A stretch of DNA of 64,000 bases from Nitrososphaeraceae archaeon (GCA_031316115.1 JALDRC010000002.1:62001-126000), one strand, 5' to 3'; positions 10,001 to 20,093 are shown, numbered from the stretch's first letter. Notes: generated from the letters alone by a model not told the origin. Numbers and translations are program-made.

Positions 10001-10380
10001 TCCATTAATATTATAAAAATAATATCTACTAATTCTATTTTCTTGTTAATTGAAAAGATCGCTTTTATTTATTATATTTTTTAAATCACATATTTAAAAA
10101 TCAAAATATAAAGTATCTATTAAATAAGACATTATTTTAGTTTTAAAATTAAACTAACATTAATACATACAAAACTCACTCTTGATAATACTCTTCTTTT
10201 AGAACTTAATAAAATTTAATATTGTATCTGATTGAGACTATAATTCTCTTGATGTAATTATTTTAAGGTATTATTTAGTAATGGTATAGTTTTATATAAT
10301 ATTCAAGGATAATTAATCTCTATTTTATAATGCTCTAATTATTTTCTATAATCAGTTTACTAAAAGACACTATACTAAAA

Positions 10381-10391
10381 TTTTTATATGT
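10381..10391 (+). promoter_or_regulatory. TATA box of the plastocyanin-like gene
   Basis: TTTTTATATGT lies about 25 bases before the ATG at 10411, the distance at which archaeal TATA boxes direct transcription starts. This implies a leaderless mRNA, in line with the lack of a Shine-Dalgarno sequence. Confidence 0.5.
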
Positions 10392-10410
10392 AAAATAAAC
10401 AGAAAGATGT

Positions 10411-10785
10411 ATGAATAATCAAAAGATCTTAACTATGAGTCTCATAATGACTAGCCTGTTAACAATTGGAATTTTATCCAATCCAACAATGGCATATTCT
10501 CAAATGTCCAATTCTGTAACGATTACTTTGGGGGCAGCAGATGAAGGAAATTTTGAACCTTTTTCTCCAGCCGCAATTGAAGTCTCCCCAGGCAGTACAG
10601 TTGTATGGACAAACGAGGATACAACACAACACACAGTAACGGCTGACGGAACAGGCTCACCTGCATTTGATTCTGGTCCCATTCCACCTGAAATGACATG
10701 GGATAATACCTTTGATTCACCAGGAACATTTAGCTATCACTGTTCAATACATCCATGGATGATGGGGAGAGTAATGGTTGGATAA
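10411..10785 (+). CDS. Plastocyanin-like blue copper protein, secreted
   Basis: 124 residues. A Sec-type signal peptide covers about residues 1-30 (basic MNNQK, hydrophobic core, then TMAYSQ). The mature cupredoxin domain has all four type 1 copper ligands: His in TTQHTVTAD, then Cys, His and Met in YHCSIHPWMMGRV. It would carry electrons at the outer face of the membrane; ammonia-oxidising archaea use many such proteins in place of cytochrome c. The gene stands alone behind a clear TATA box. The domain is of the short amicyanin/plastocyanin type with no membrane anchor, so it should be soluble. Electron partners are not indicated by the neighbours. Confidence 0.93.
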   Translation: MNNQKILTMSLIMTSLLTIGILSNPTMAYSQMSNSVTITLGAADEGNFEPFSPAAIEVSPGSTVVWTNEDTTQHTVTADGTGSPAFDSGPIPPEMTWDNTFDSPGTFSYHCSIHPWMMGRVMVG

Positions 10786-11078
10786 ACGAGATTATTAAAT
10801 CTACATATTAAAGGTAATCTACAAAATGATATTATAAAACCCTCAGATATTGCCTTTTTTTTAGGTAATGATATATTTTTTAATATTATTCTTTCAAAAT
10901 ATATATGCTATTCAAAATTATATGTAACTATTCTGTCATTATACTAATATTCTCATCTTAGGACAGCAAAATGAGATTTTATCTAAAAATAACATATCAA
11001 AAAATAATCTCAATACACTCACACAAACGATCATAATATTCTTATTCTATAAAAATAAATATTTTTTATCTGGTAAAA

Positions 11079-11594
11079 CTATTCATAACAATTGAATAAA
11101 CTATCTAATTCAACATTCTTTTTTAATTGCAAACTACTATGCAATATAACAAAGAATCTTTCCAAAAGAATTTTAAAATCAGATATATTATCGGTTATCA
11201 AAAAATCCATTTTGTTCTTAATAGCCGTATGTAAAATTAAAAGGTCAGCAAAATTACATTTTTTATAAGAATTATATCCAAAGATTTTTTTTAAAACAAT
11301 CGGATCAAAAGGGATTTCTTTTATTTCATTTCGGGATTCATCACAGTTTATTAAATCAGATTTAAGATACCCAACTATTTCTGATGGTAGTATTGTTCTA
11401 ATTCTCATTTGGTTTAAGATTTTATTAATCGAATTTTTCTTATGAATATCTGCAATCTTATTGATTTCAAAACGCTGTACATAGGTAATATAAAAATTTA
11501 ATATTTTTCCATTTGGTTTTGTTAATTTTGATCCAAGCCCCACTTGGTTGTTATATATATAGTCTAGAGCATTTGTATCTAGCATTATTTCCAA
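11079..11594 (-). CDS. PIN-domain nuclease-like protein
   Basis: 171 residues with PIN-fold acidic positions: MLDTNALDYIY at the N-terminus, Glu in YVQRFEINKIAD, Asp in CNFADLLILHTAIK and the LITDNISDFKILL strand near the C-terminus. Such proteins are Mg2+-dependent RNases, often VapC-type toxins. No antitoxin gene was found immediately upstream or downstream, so it may be a solitary PIN protein with another RNA-processing role. The gene is long for VapC (usually ~130 residues), due to an extended middle helical part. Confidence 0.78.
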   Translation of the reverse strand: MEIMLDTNALDYIYNNQVGLGSKLTKPNGKILNFYITYVQRFEINKIADIHKKNSINKILNQMRIRTILPSEIVGYLKSDLINCDESRNEIKEIPFDPIVLKKIFGYNSYKKCNFADLLILHTAIKNKMDFLITDNISDFKILLERFFVILHSSLQLKKNVELDSLFNCYE

Positions 11595-12896
11595 GGGTAT
11601 AAATGATCTTATCGATATGAAATAAGAGTTTTACGATATGATGGTTCTCTATATTTTATCATGTTATAACATTCTTGTTCTCTCTATTAAAAATAGAATT
11701 CTTGTATGGTAGACACAAACAACTCTTTATGTTTGTCTATTTAAATACGAGATACAAATAATCAAAATACTTTATAATTTTTATAAAGCATATGATAATA
11801 ATGTTCTTCAAATTACACAAGTTTATTACTAATAAAACTAAATCAAATATATTAATAAAAGTAACTTTCAACAACTTTTTCGAACTATGAATCTAATTCA
11901 TTCAAATTCTGATCTTCCGACGTTTTTTATTTATCTAAAAAGTATTTTATTTAGAATAAAAGTCTTTTAGATATTTTTACGATGACATTGTTTAACATAT
12001 ATTATATTCTGTCAACCCATGCCCAAAACGGCACTTGGTTCAACCGTTCATTCGATAGTAGGGCATGGGCTGATTGAAGATGGCTGGCAATGGTTGAGAT
12101 ACTACTAGTTTTATCTTATTAAACTATAATTAGCTATATATTTAAATCATATATTCTCATTTATTAGTTACTTGGTCAATTTATTAAAACATGGTTGTTA
12201 ACTTTGGTTCATTTTTTAAACTTCATGTGTAAAAAAGATGAAAATTGTATTTATCTGAATTCTGGTCCATATTAAATATTAAAAAATAAATCTTCAGTTA
12301 TCTTTTAAATGTGAATCAATTGTTGTTTTTGAGTTCAATCAAACTAATGAAATTATAGAAAATATTATTCCAATAATATTCTCAATTATAAGGATTTGAT
12401 TTAATTTGGACGATTTATTCACGTTCAGAATAAGGGATCAAACGAAAATATAAAAAATAGACTAAAAATATATTTCTAAATTTCTAAAGCTGTTTCTAAT
12501 AGCGTTTTCTTACCGCTTTCATGGATATCATTAACAAACAATACCGTTTTCCAATCTTAATCATGTCCTATTTAATTATGAACGGAGAAATCATATTATG
12601 GATAAAGTTTGCGAGTTTCTCCCTCCTTTAACCCCTGAATCGATTTAACTCTTGTTGAAGACAAATGTTATCTTGAGAGTATTTATAAAACGCTCTTAAA
12701 AATATAAACGCAATATATACATTACCACTAAAGTTAAAGTTCTATTTCTTTTGAATTTGAGTATTTTAAGTTAGAATAATACATCTATACTTATATTATC
12801 CAGTCTAAATTCAATCCTATCAATATTTGATTAAAAGATTAATATAATTTGTGACTCACTGTTTATTAGATCATAAAGAGAGGTGTATAGTGAATC
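11595..12896. other. Intergenic, 1.3 kb, with one structured element
   Basis: No gene was recognised. The GC-rich stem-loop at 12012-12073 (separate entry) stands out from otherwise very AT-rich sequence. Confidence 0.45.
12012..12073. ncRNA. Candidate structured RNA (GC-rich two-stem hairpin)
   Basis: CCCATGCCC at 12016-12024 pairs perfectly with GGGCATGGG at 12061-12069, and the stem extends to 13 pairs with one A-C mismatch (12012-12014 with 12071-12073). Inside, AACGG (12027-12031) pairs with CCGTT (12044-12048). GC-rich folded islands in an AT-rich archaeal genome are often RNA genes. It does not fold as a tRNA and matches no RNA I recognise. Strand and ends are unknown; a DNA-binding palindrome is the alternative. 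Confidence 0.35.
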
Positions 12897-13289
12897 CTGA
12901 ATCGAAATAATAAAAAAACAATTAATGTTATAGAAAAAGATAAGAATCTAAATCTATTATTTAAAATCTTTCTGGAGTACTATGATTATCAAGTTGATAC
13001 ATTCACAGATATTTCCAATGCATTATTATCATTTAAAGAAAAAAAACATGACCTTGTATTGTTAGGACTAAATTCTCGTAAAATTGACTATATTACAATT
13101 TATAGAAAATTGAAAAAAGAATACGACAGCCTTACTATTCTTATTATTACACCTGATTATAATCTTGCAGATTATATAAAAGAAAAAATTCCGGAAATAA
13201 AGAATAATTTTGTTTATGAACCTATTACATTAAGGGAATTGAAAAAGGAGATAGATGCAATGACTTCAAGGTCAAATAATAATAACTGA
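12897..13289 (+). CDS. Degenerate receiver-domain protein, possible CTG start
   Basis: The frame is open from about 12894 and reads as a receiver domain from residue 9 (INVIEKDKNLNLLFKIFLE) through HDLVLLGLNSRKIDYITIY and LTILIITPD to FVYEPITLRELKKEI. The phospho-acceptor Asp is replaced by Gly (LVLLGLN in place of LVLLDLN) and the conserved Lys of the KP motif by Glu, so it cannot be phosphorylated normally. No ATG or GTG precedes the domain in frame; the best start is CTG at 12897, about 11 bases after GAGAGGTG. An internal TTG at 13059 would delete half the domain. It could be a pseudo-receiver adaptor or a pseudogene with a mutated start. Confidence 0.55.
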   Translation: MNRNNKKTINVIEKDKNLNLLFKIFLEYYDYQVDTFTDISNALLSFKEKKHDLVLLGLNSRKIDYITIYRKLKKEYDSLTILIITPDYNLADYIKEKIPEIKNNFVYEPITLRELKKEIDAMTSRSNNNN

Positions 13290-13405
13290 CTAATAATACA
13301 AGTCTATTATCACAAAATAATAAAATTATAATTATTAAATTTTTTCCATATTATGTAAAAATTAAATTATACAAATTATTTAATAATTTTAACATAATGT
13401 AAATA

Positions 13406-13612
13406 TTATTTATTAATACCTTGTGAATTATTTTTAAATTTTGAAGATTTTGGTTTTACCCTTAATCTAGTCTTACAACAAGGGCATTTTATCCCAGACC
13501 AATATAGAAATACTTCGCAGGTATTGCAACGTTTTTGACCCGCAGAATAACGTCCTGTTCCATCGTTAGGTTTTATTGCTTTATGTTGTATGCAGTTTCC
13601 TTTACATGGCAT
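13406..13612 (-). CDS. Small zinc-ribbon protein
   Basis: 68 residues. An N-terminal Cys pair (MPCKGNCIQHK) is followed by RCNTCEVFLYWSGIKCPCCKTRLR, a four-Cys zinc ribbon (CxxC...CxCC). The tail is basic (KPKSSKFKNN). Such tiny Cys-rich proteins with a basic tail are common in Nitrososphaeria; a nucleic-acid-binding role is inferred from composition only. ATG start, stop TAA at 13406-13408. Confidence 0.7.
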   Translation of the reverse strand: MPCKGNCIQHKAIKPNDGTGRYSAGQKRCNTCEVFLYWSGIKCPCCKTRLRVKPKSSKFKNNSQGINK

Positions 13613-14717
13613 ATTATAAAATATTATGGTTTTTATAAGTATTAAAGAGTATGAATTATATTTTTACAGGCTAGAAATTATCTTCTCTCTAAGATAACAT
13701 CGTATCTAATGTTATTATAATCTCTATTAATATAAATAGTCACAAAATTATTTCTTTCACGATTTTGATAGTTATAATCAAGGAATATTATATTTTAATT
13801 CCAGTTTAAATTATTTTAAATGTATTTGATGAGTATTCAGTATGTCTAATTCAATATTCTAGATTATATTAGATCTTACTGAATGATTAGATAGTATATT
13901 GCAATTCTTATTATTTAATTTTCTTTTCTAATTATAAACACTGATCTTTATTATTACTGATATAAACTAGAAGAAAAATAATTGACCACACTTATTATGT
14001 TGTCTTTGACATTATTTAGAAAATACTACTATACTAATTATAAATGAATTGCCTGATGTTTGTTTTTATTCACATAAACATAAATTCCGAGATTGAAGCT
14101 TCTTGATACGAATAATATCCTCAAATACAATCTACTAGGTAAGATATCCATGTATGCAAATGAAACAGCGTCTTTTTGAGATGGCATTCATTATATAATT
14201 TATAATAATCAAGACTATATGTTGTTTTTGAACTGATATACATATTTACAAAGAATAATATTTGGTTTGAAACGATAAAAAATCGAATTCAAATTCTATA
14301 CATGGATATATAATCTAAATGTTTACTAGTATTCAAAACTTAATTGTTTTTCGTATGTTTATGTAATATACAGGCAGATACTATTTTCATCAAATAATAC
14401 TACATGTCTCATCAGATTATGGATCTACCTATATTCAAACTGTTTGTTATGAGTTTTACCACTTCAACTATTTTGATTTCTGTAAATTAAGGTTAGAATA
14501 ACTAAAGCATAGTATTATACTTTGTATAACTATAATAGTTTTTTTCTGATTCTAAAATTTTGATGTTTTAAGATACATATAATATATATCTATTTTTTTA
14601 CTATTAAAATAATTTCGAATATCCTTATTCTCACCAGATTTTGTTAAACTTGTATATGTAGTTCACAATATCTGGCTAACAAACTTTAATACAGTTTAGA
14701 TCTATATTACTAACAGT
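13613..14717. other. Intergenic, 1.1 kb, nothing recognised
   Basis: Very AT-rich. No gene, inverted terminal repeat or RNA-like island was seen on either strand. Confidence 0.4.
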
Positions 14718-14888
14718 ATGGTATCATTAGAGGGTGGAATCGCCTTGATAATAATTGGCGTTATATTACTGTTCATAAATCGTTTGCTTCCGTCATTACC
14801 AGGAAAAATAATGTATGTTATAGGTTCAATAATACTAGTTATAGGAATTATTCTTGTAATCCTTTCATTGGTATCTGGAATAATATAA
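14718..14888 (+). CDS. Mini membrane protein, paralogue of 19561-19734
   Basis: 56 residues starting MVSLEGGIALIIIGVILLF, then a short polar loop with Pro-Gly (LPSLPGK), then a second hydrophobic helix ending in GII. The layout is a two-helix hairpin. A second protein in this window (19561-19734) has the same start MVSLE-GI, the same length and the same two-helix plan, which strongly supports both as real genes of one family. Function unknown; small Gly/Ile-rich hairpins of this kind could be membrane stress or proteolipid-like proteins. Confidence 0.72.
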   Translation: MVSLEGGIALIIIGVILLFINRLLPSLPGKIMYVIGSIILVIGIILVILSLVSGII

Positions 14889-15314
14889 TTAATAATTAGT
14901 CAAGTATTAGATATTTTTTTCTTATATTTAATTTATCATTTCTATTATCTCTTCAGATAGGAAACAAAAAATAAATCTTAACTTCTTTTTGTGTTTTGTA
15001 ATCCATCAGATAGGGAACCATCTCTCCTTTAATAATACATTTTATTTTCATTCTCTGTGATTTCCTTATTAATATAAATGATAGCTATAGAATATTAGTT
15101 ATACCCAAAGGAGACATATATATACATCTATATATTTTCGCTAAAGTTCATAGATCTAGGTTAGTTTGTATAAATGCAATTAAATAATTCCTATTTCTAG
15201 TATCAATTTCACCGCTATTCAGATATGAAATTGCCATTTTTAATTCAGGTTAAATACTCTACTAAACTACATTTATAATGTAAGTATTTTTAGTATTGTT
15301 CATCTTTCATTATT
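14889..15314. other. Intergenic, nothing recognised
   Basis: About 425 AT-rich bases, the convergent gap between the mini membrane protein and the cation transporter. No feature was recognised. Confidence 0.35.
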
Positions 15315-16430
15315 TCATTTTAATACTTTTGATTTTTTATCAGTTCTGAAGACTGAAGGTTTCCATTTTAAACTACGAAGAGTATTGATTCTAGTTAGTT
15401 TTGATTTGTCTGCTGTATCAGAAGATGAATGAGGAATAATTGATACTTTCTCTAGAGACGGATATTTTGATCGGATAGCCATTTCTATTCGAAGTGATAA
15501 TAATTCTATATCTGACAAACGTTCATCCCCACTTGCTTCTATGTGGATCTCTGCTTGGTCGACCATTCCTGAAGAACGTAGCAGAACATGTTTGACATCC
15601 ACATCGTCGTTTTTAAAATCATTCGAGATAGTCTCTTTTATCTTTTCAGTTATTTGCGGATTTTGCCAAGAATCCACTAGTACAAGTGAGGATCTTTTTA
15701 AAGTGATATATGAAACTGAAAATATATATCCAGCAATTATCATACCTCCTATTGCATCCATTTGTATAATTCCAAACTGGGTGGCTACTAATATACTAAA
15801 GAAACCTATGACCGAGGCAGATCCGTCCTTTATTGAATTTCTAGCATCAGTTTTGAGAGATAGCAAATTATACTTATTTGCGATTTTTCTCATCTGAAAT
15901 GCTCTATGCAATGATAATCCACTAGCACCTGCTAAAACGGTCATTACCAAAATTGGTTCTTTGATCTCATGAGGTTGAATTAATGATTGATATGAATTAT
16001 AAAAAATAATTATTCCTATTACAATCATTCCTATTGCCGCCATTAATGCTGTCAAGCTTTCAACTTTGTGATAACCAAAATGGAATCTTTTATCTGCAGG
16101 TTTGTGAGCAATCCTAAGTCCTAGTAATACAATAAAAGATATCATTGCATCAGATATCGAGTCAATTCCATCGGCAAATGCAACTATACTGCCGCTAAAA
16201 TATCCAGTTAATATTTCAACAATTCCTATTCCTAATAAAGTTATTACAGATATTTTCGCAATTCTTTTACCAGCATTAATTCCCTCATTAACAAGATTTG
16301 AGGAATATGTAAGAGAATCCCGATCTTTCATTAATAAATTCTCTGTCTCATTTGATGTTTGCTTTGAAGATTTAATTTTTTTATTTTCATTTGAAGAATC
16401 TTCGGAAGGTTCTTTATCTGAATCATCCAA
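15315..16430 (-). CDS. Cation diffusion facilitator (CDF) transporter
   Basis: 371 residues. A charged, Ser-rich cytoplasmic N-terminus (~70 residues) precedes six transmembrane helices and a C-terminal ZT-dimer domain (KHVLLRSSGMVDQAEIHIEA). The metal site in helix 2 reads FADGIDSISD (Asp-xxx-Asp) and in helix 5 KTDARNSIKDG (Asn-xxx-Asp). Zn-type CDFs usually have His in one of these places, so the site here (D-D-N-D) looks closer to Mn2+-type members. It would export a divalent metal in exchange for protons at the cytoplasmic membrane. Metal choice is inference. No metal regulator gene is adjacent. Confidence 0.88.
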   Translation of the reverse strand: MDDSDKEPSEDSSNENKKIKSSKQTSNETENLLMKDRDSLTYSSNLVNEGINAGKRIAKISVITLLGIGIVEILTGYFSGSIVAFADGIDSISDAMISFIVLLGLRIAHKPADKRFHFGYHKVESLTALMAAIGMIVIGIIIFYNSYQSLIQPHEIKEPILVMTVLAGASGLSLHRAFQMRKIANKYNLLSLKTDARNSIKDGSASVIGFFSILVATQFGIIQMDAIGGMIIAGYIFSVSYITLKRSSLVLVDSWQNPQITEKIKETISNDFKNDDVDVKHVLLRSSGMVDQAEIHIEASGDERLSDIELLSLRIEMAIRSKYPSLEKVSIIPHSSSDTADKSKLTRINTLRSLKWKPSVFRTDKKSKVLK

Positions 16431-16840
16431 TTTTGTAATATAACATATAGTAAAGAGGCATTATATTTAAAGATATATCCTTTATCATTCATTCATATTG
16501 TTATAACCTTTATATATGATGATGAGTTAATATATTTAATTCAGGTAATATAAACAATTATGTGTCTCGTTCAAATTACAAAAATATGAGTTATATAGTT
16601 AGCAAATCACCAATAGTAAGTCAACATTCAGTTCATCTACTAGAACCTTTCTCTTAAAAGTAACAATATAAACAATTTTGTCTTATTCATAGAACATGTA
16701 TTTTTCAAAATTATTCATGCGAATGATCTTCTTTAAAGTATCATAAACTCTATTTGTAAATAATGTTAGTCCTATTCTTCCAGAATATAGTTGTCCTTTA
16801 GCAACAGATTTAGCTAGATAGTTACAAATTCAGAATCTAT
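16431..16840. other. Intergenic, nothing recognised
   Basis: About 410 bases between the CDF gene and the enzyme fragment. No feature was recognised; the region may be decayed continuation DNA. Confidence 0.35.
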
Positions 16841-16999
16841 CTACGGAGACATTGGAGGTTCAAATTGGTCTACATCATTTTCTATTATTACAGGTGTTTT
16901 CACTTCTTTTTTAAATGCAGAATGAATAGTCGATTGTAGGTTCTCTCGATCATCTACATGGAATCCTATGCAGCCACAATCTACAACGAATTTTAAGTA
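16841..16999 (-). pseudogene. C-terminal fragment of a thiamine-diphosphate-dependent enzyme
   Basis: About 52 codons read FVVDCGCIGFHVDDRENL..., then VKTPVIIENDVDQFEPPMSP and a TAG stop (16841-16843). The order CGCIGFHVDD, an alternating helix, then PVIIE and PPM is the usual end of acetolactate synthase/pyruvate oxidase-type enzymes (C-terminal ThDP-binding domain). No start or upstream coding continues beyond ~17000. It is therefore a relic of a deleted gene. The assignment rests on motif memory and should be tested. Confidence 0.5.
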
Positions 17000-17489
17000 C
17001 TAATATTTACAAAATATGTATTAGAGATTAAAGTATTATTCTGATACTTTGACATAATTTACGAAAAAATAATTTTTTGATTTCTATCATAACAATAAAG
17101 TAGATATTAACTCTCAAAATAAAGATCTATTAATAGATATAACCAATTCTTTTATTTGTTATATATTCGACTTCATAGATTTTTTCTAAATCATGGTTAA
17201 GCTATAGATTGAAAAATCTTGTAACAGCTTATAACGAATAATGTATACATACTCATTAAGAATTGATCTCTCGAGTTAGAACTAAAAAAATAGGATTATT
17301 TTTAGGACCTTCTATTTTCTTATGATCTTATTTTTACCAATATATAGAAAATAGCTTTGAAATTATGTTGAGAGCGAACATTCGTTTTAAAAAAATGATT
17401 CATTTTCAGGAATAAAGTACTTCGACTTTTCGGATGGAAATATAGTCGCTATCAGAGGTAACACTAATCTACGCTACATATTTATTACC
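17000..17489. other. Intergenic, nothing recognised
   Basis: About 490 bases between the enzyme fragment and the IS630 copy. No feature was recognised. Confidence 0.35.
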
Positions 17490-18595
17490 TATACTGACTA
17501 ACATAAATTCATACTATTATCTAATTATTTTTACCATAACTAATTTAGCTTCCTAACATATAGTCAGTTTTAACTAAAGTGTTAGTCAATACTACTACTG
17601 TTATAAATAATGCTTACAAGAAAGAAAAAGATAGCAATGTAAAGGAAAGAATACTGCTTGTAAGACGTGTCAAGATAGACAAACAAGAAGCAGCATCAGT
17701 AGCAGAAAATGAATTAAACAGATCAAGATGGTGGGCTTACAAATGGTTACATAGATTTGATAAACAAGGACTGGATGGACTGAAAGATAAGGAAAGAAGT
17801 GGTAGACCTCCAGATGTACTAAAGATGTAATGATAGAAATAAGACAGGAATTAGCAGATAGCAACACAGGATGGGATTTTAGACAGGTAATGAATCTTAT
17901 CTACAAAAAGACAGGAGTAAGATATCATGAAGCATATCTATCGTTTGTTACACAACTGGGGATTCAAATCCAAGGTATCAAAGAAAAAGTTTGTAAATAC
18001 TGCTTCACCTAAGGAAAAGAAGAGATTCAAAAAGAGTAAAACGTATTCTATCCAATTTAAAACAAGGTTGGACTGTAATTGTGCAAGATGAATCAATATT
18101 TGTTTATGATCATATCTTCAAGCGAAAGAAATGGATTTCTGCGGAAAAAGACCAATAGTTACAGTTACTGGTTGTCGTAAAAAGACTATTGTATTTGGTT
18201 GTCTATCAATAGAAGGTAAGCGGTTATTTTTACAATATGATAATTTTGACAGTGATACTTTCGTTGATTATCTAAAATATGTCAGAATAAATTTGGTAAA
18301 TGTATCATATTTGTTGATAGAGCAACACCACATTGTTCTAAGATATCAAAACAATATCTTTCACAACACAAGGATTCTATCAGATTAGAATATCTTCCAG
18401 TTGGTTGTCCAGAGTTTAATGCAGTAGAGGAATGTTGGAGACAAGGTTAGTATCATATACTTTCTACTTATCATAGAACATTTGACGCTCTTAAATACAA
18501 TATTTGTTGTTACTACAGGAATACAAGATTCAATCTGGATATTGTAAAGTATTTGATGAGAACAATTGATTAGCGAAATTATGTTAGTCAGTATA
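17490..18595 (+). mobile_element. IS630-family element, inactivated copy
   Basis: The 16-bp sequence TATACTGACTAACATA (17490-17505) recurs as its exact reverse complement at 18580-18595. The outer TA on each side is the dinucleotide duplicated by IS630/Tc1-mariner insertion, giving an element of 17492-18593. A frame-shifted transposase gene fills the interior. A related copy with similar ends is nested at 32250-33317, and a more distant relative is at the right edge. Confidence 0.88.
17579..18573 (+). pseudogene. IS630-family transposase, frame-shifted
   Basis: From the GTG at 17579, the N-terminal helix-turn-helix part reads SRWWAYKWLHRFDKQGLDGL and KERSGRPPD before a stop at 17828. The frame resumes in a new register (MIEIRQELADSNTGWDFRQV), then shifts again through the DDE domain: IVQDESIFVYD-like sequence near 18090, TVTGCRKKTIVFGCLS, and EYLPVGCPEFNAVEECWRQ near 18400. 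It ends MRTID-TAG at 18573. At least three frame breaks make it non-functional. Length and motif order are typical of IS630 transposases (~330 residues). Confidence 0.87.
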
Positions 18596-18881
18596 TAATC
18601 ATCTTTTATTCTATTTCTGTAACTGACAGGAGATAGATTCAATTTTTATAATATTTAACATTTCGAATAATATTTTTAATTAAAACAGGGATTTCCCAAC
18701 AATAGTTACATAACCTATTTTTTAGACAGATTGATCTAGTTTTACAACCCAAACTAAACAAATTATTCTTATTTCTCGAATTAAATCCATTAAAAATAAA
18801 GTATTAAAATGTTAAACACATGTATTATTTTTATCAATCTATAACCCTTAAATATTATTAGAATAAATCTATGTATACGAT

Positions 18882-19310
18882 ATGTCTTCAGGGAAAAATT
18901 TTTTTGAAAAAAGAGCAAGTATTTATTTATTTCTGGTGGGACTAGCTATTTTTGTAACAGGACTACCTACATTGGAAAGTTTTTCACAGTCAGAGAATCA
19001 ATCTGACAGTCAACAATCAGGACAAGAACAAACAGAAGGTATTGGCAGTATAGAACAGTTAGAAAATTTAACTGCTATGGTAAATACTACTGATCAAAGT
19101 ACTGGACTATTAGAAGGTATGGAACTATCCCAATCTGGTGAATCTGTGCCTGGAGAACAAGATGTAAACTTTGAAGGACAAGGCGATCAATCTAGTCAAT
19201 CAACAGAAGGACAAGGTAACCAATCTAGTCAATCAACAGAAGGACAAGGTAATCAAACAGAAAACAAAAGTATGTTTGAACAGCTCGGGGAAGTTTTAGG
19301 ATTAAAGTAA
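18882..19310 (+). CDS. Secreted Gln/Ser-rich repeat protein
   Basis: 142 residues. A signal peptide or N-terminal anchor spans about residues 12-35 (IYLFLVGLAIFVTGLPTLESF). The rest is low-complexity, rich in Gln, Ser, Glu and Gly, with an 11-residue unit EGQGNQSSQST repeated about three times near the C-terminus. It ends in a short amphipathic stretch (MFEQLGEVLGLK). Probably an extracellular or cell-surface disordered protein. The 33-bp DNA repeats can vary in number by slippage. Similar in style to the secreted protein at 42337-42834. Confidence 0.65.
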   Translation: MSSGKNFFEKRASIYLFLVGLAIFVTGLPTLESFSQSENQSDSQQSGQEQTEGIGSIEQLENLTAMVNTTDQSTGLLEGMELSQSGESVPGEQDVNFEGQGDQSSQSTEGQGNQSSQSTEGQGNQTENKSMFEQLGEVLGLK

Positions 19311-19560
19311 TCCTATTAACTATTTATTTTTTTGTTATCAATAGTTGTAATATATAAAAGAAATTTTAAATGACATATGATCAACATATAATTTGTATAT
19401 TTTTTACTTTTCAATAAAGACAAATAGTATAGATAATTAAGTTAATGTATTGAAATTTTTAGAATCGAACCTAAAGTTAGAATCCCATGTACTTCAACCC
19501 TAAAGAAAATAATAACTAACACAAAAACTTTATAATATGTAATATGATATAGGTATAAAA

Positions 19561-19734
19561 ATGGTATCATTAGAAGTAGGCATATCTTTAATCATAATAG
19601 GACTTGTACTTTATTTAATTCCTAAGAAAATTGCGATTCCCATTCCAATACGAATTATTGCTATTATAGCGTCTGCATTTTTTGCTATAGGAATTATTCT
19701 CATTGCGTTGTTTATTACAGGAATCATTATCTAA
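19561..19734 (+). CDS. Mini membrane protein, paralogue of 14718-14888
   Basis: 57 residues starting MVSLEVGISLIIIGLVLYL, a short basic/Pro loop (IPKKIAIPIPIR) and a second hydrophobic helix ending FITGIII. It shares start, length, two-helix hairpin plan and Ile/Gly richness with the gene at 14718-14888. A TATA-like stretch (ACTTTATAATATG) lies about 30 bases upstream of the ATG, suggesting a leaderless transcript. Function unknown. Confidence 0.72.
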   Translation: MVSLEVGISLIIIGLVLYLIPKKIAIPIPIRIIAIIASAFFAIGIILIALFITGIII

Positions 19735-19994
19735 GAACAATTTTATACTATTCTCGCTAGATAAGAAGTTGATAGTTATCGAGGTTTAATTCATTTAAAA
19801 GTTAATGAGCGTGGTTTAATTCATTTGATACTATTATTTTTTGTTCATTTTTAAGATTCATAAAACAAATGATATGAAAATTTGAATTTGTTTTATTTGA
19901 TATGAATGTCATGATCCCTTAATCAAAGATACATTTCAGATTATTTATTGTAGTGTTTATATTGTTAGATATGAATCATATTCTGTTTGTGAAA

Positions 19995-20093
19995 TTATTT
20001 GTCCAATGCATTTTTTACTAAATCTACATGATTATGGCGATCGGCTTTAATCTCATTCCAAATCCCTATAATTCGGATCTCATCGTTCTCCAT
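19995..20093 (-). CDS. Possible 32-residue peptide or gene remnant
   Basis: An ATG frame encodes MENDEIRIIGIWNEIKADRH followed by NHVDLVKNALDK and TAA. The composition looks like real coding sequence rather than random AT-rich frame, but it is very short. It could be the surviving 3' end of a larger gene. No family was recognised. Confidence 0.25.
   Translation of the reverse strand: MENDEIRIIGIWNEIKADRHNHVDLVKNALDK

Noticed and set aside
10500-10729. Antisense frames over the plastocyanin gene
   Set aside because: They are shadows of a gene with signal peptide and all copper ligands; no independent support.
11079-11594. VapBC toxin-antitoxin pair
   Set aside because: No small DNA-binding antitoxin frame lies next to the PIN gene on either side.
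12012-12073. tRNA gene
   Set aside because: There is no acceptor stem of 7 pairs with D, anticodon and T arms; the fold is a long stem with one inner hairpin.
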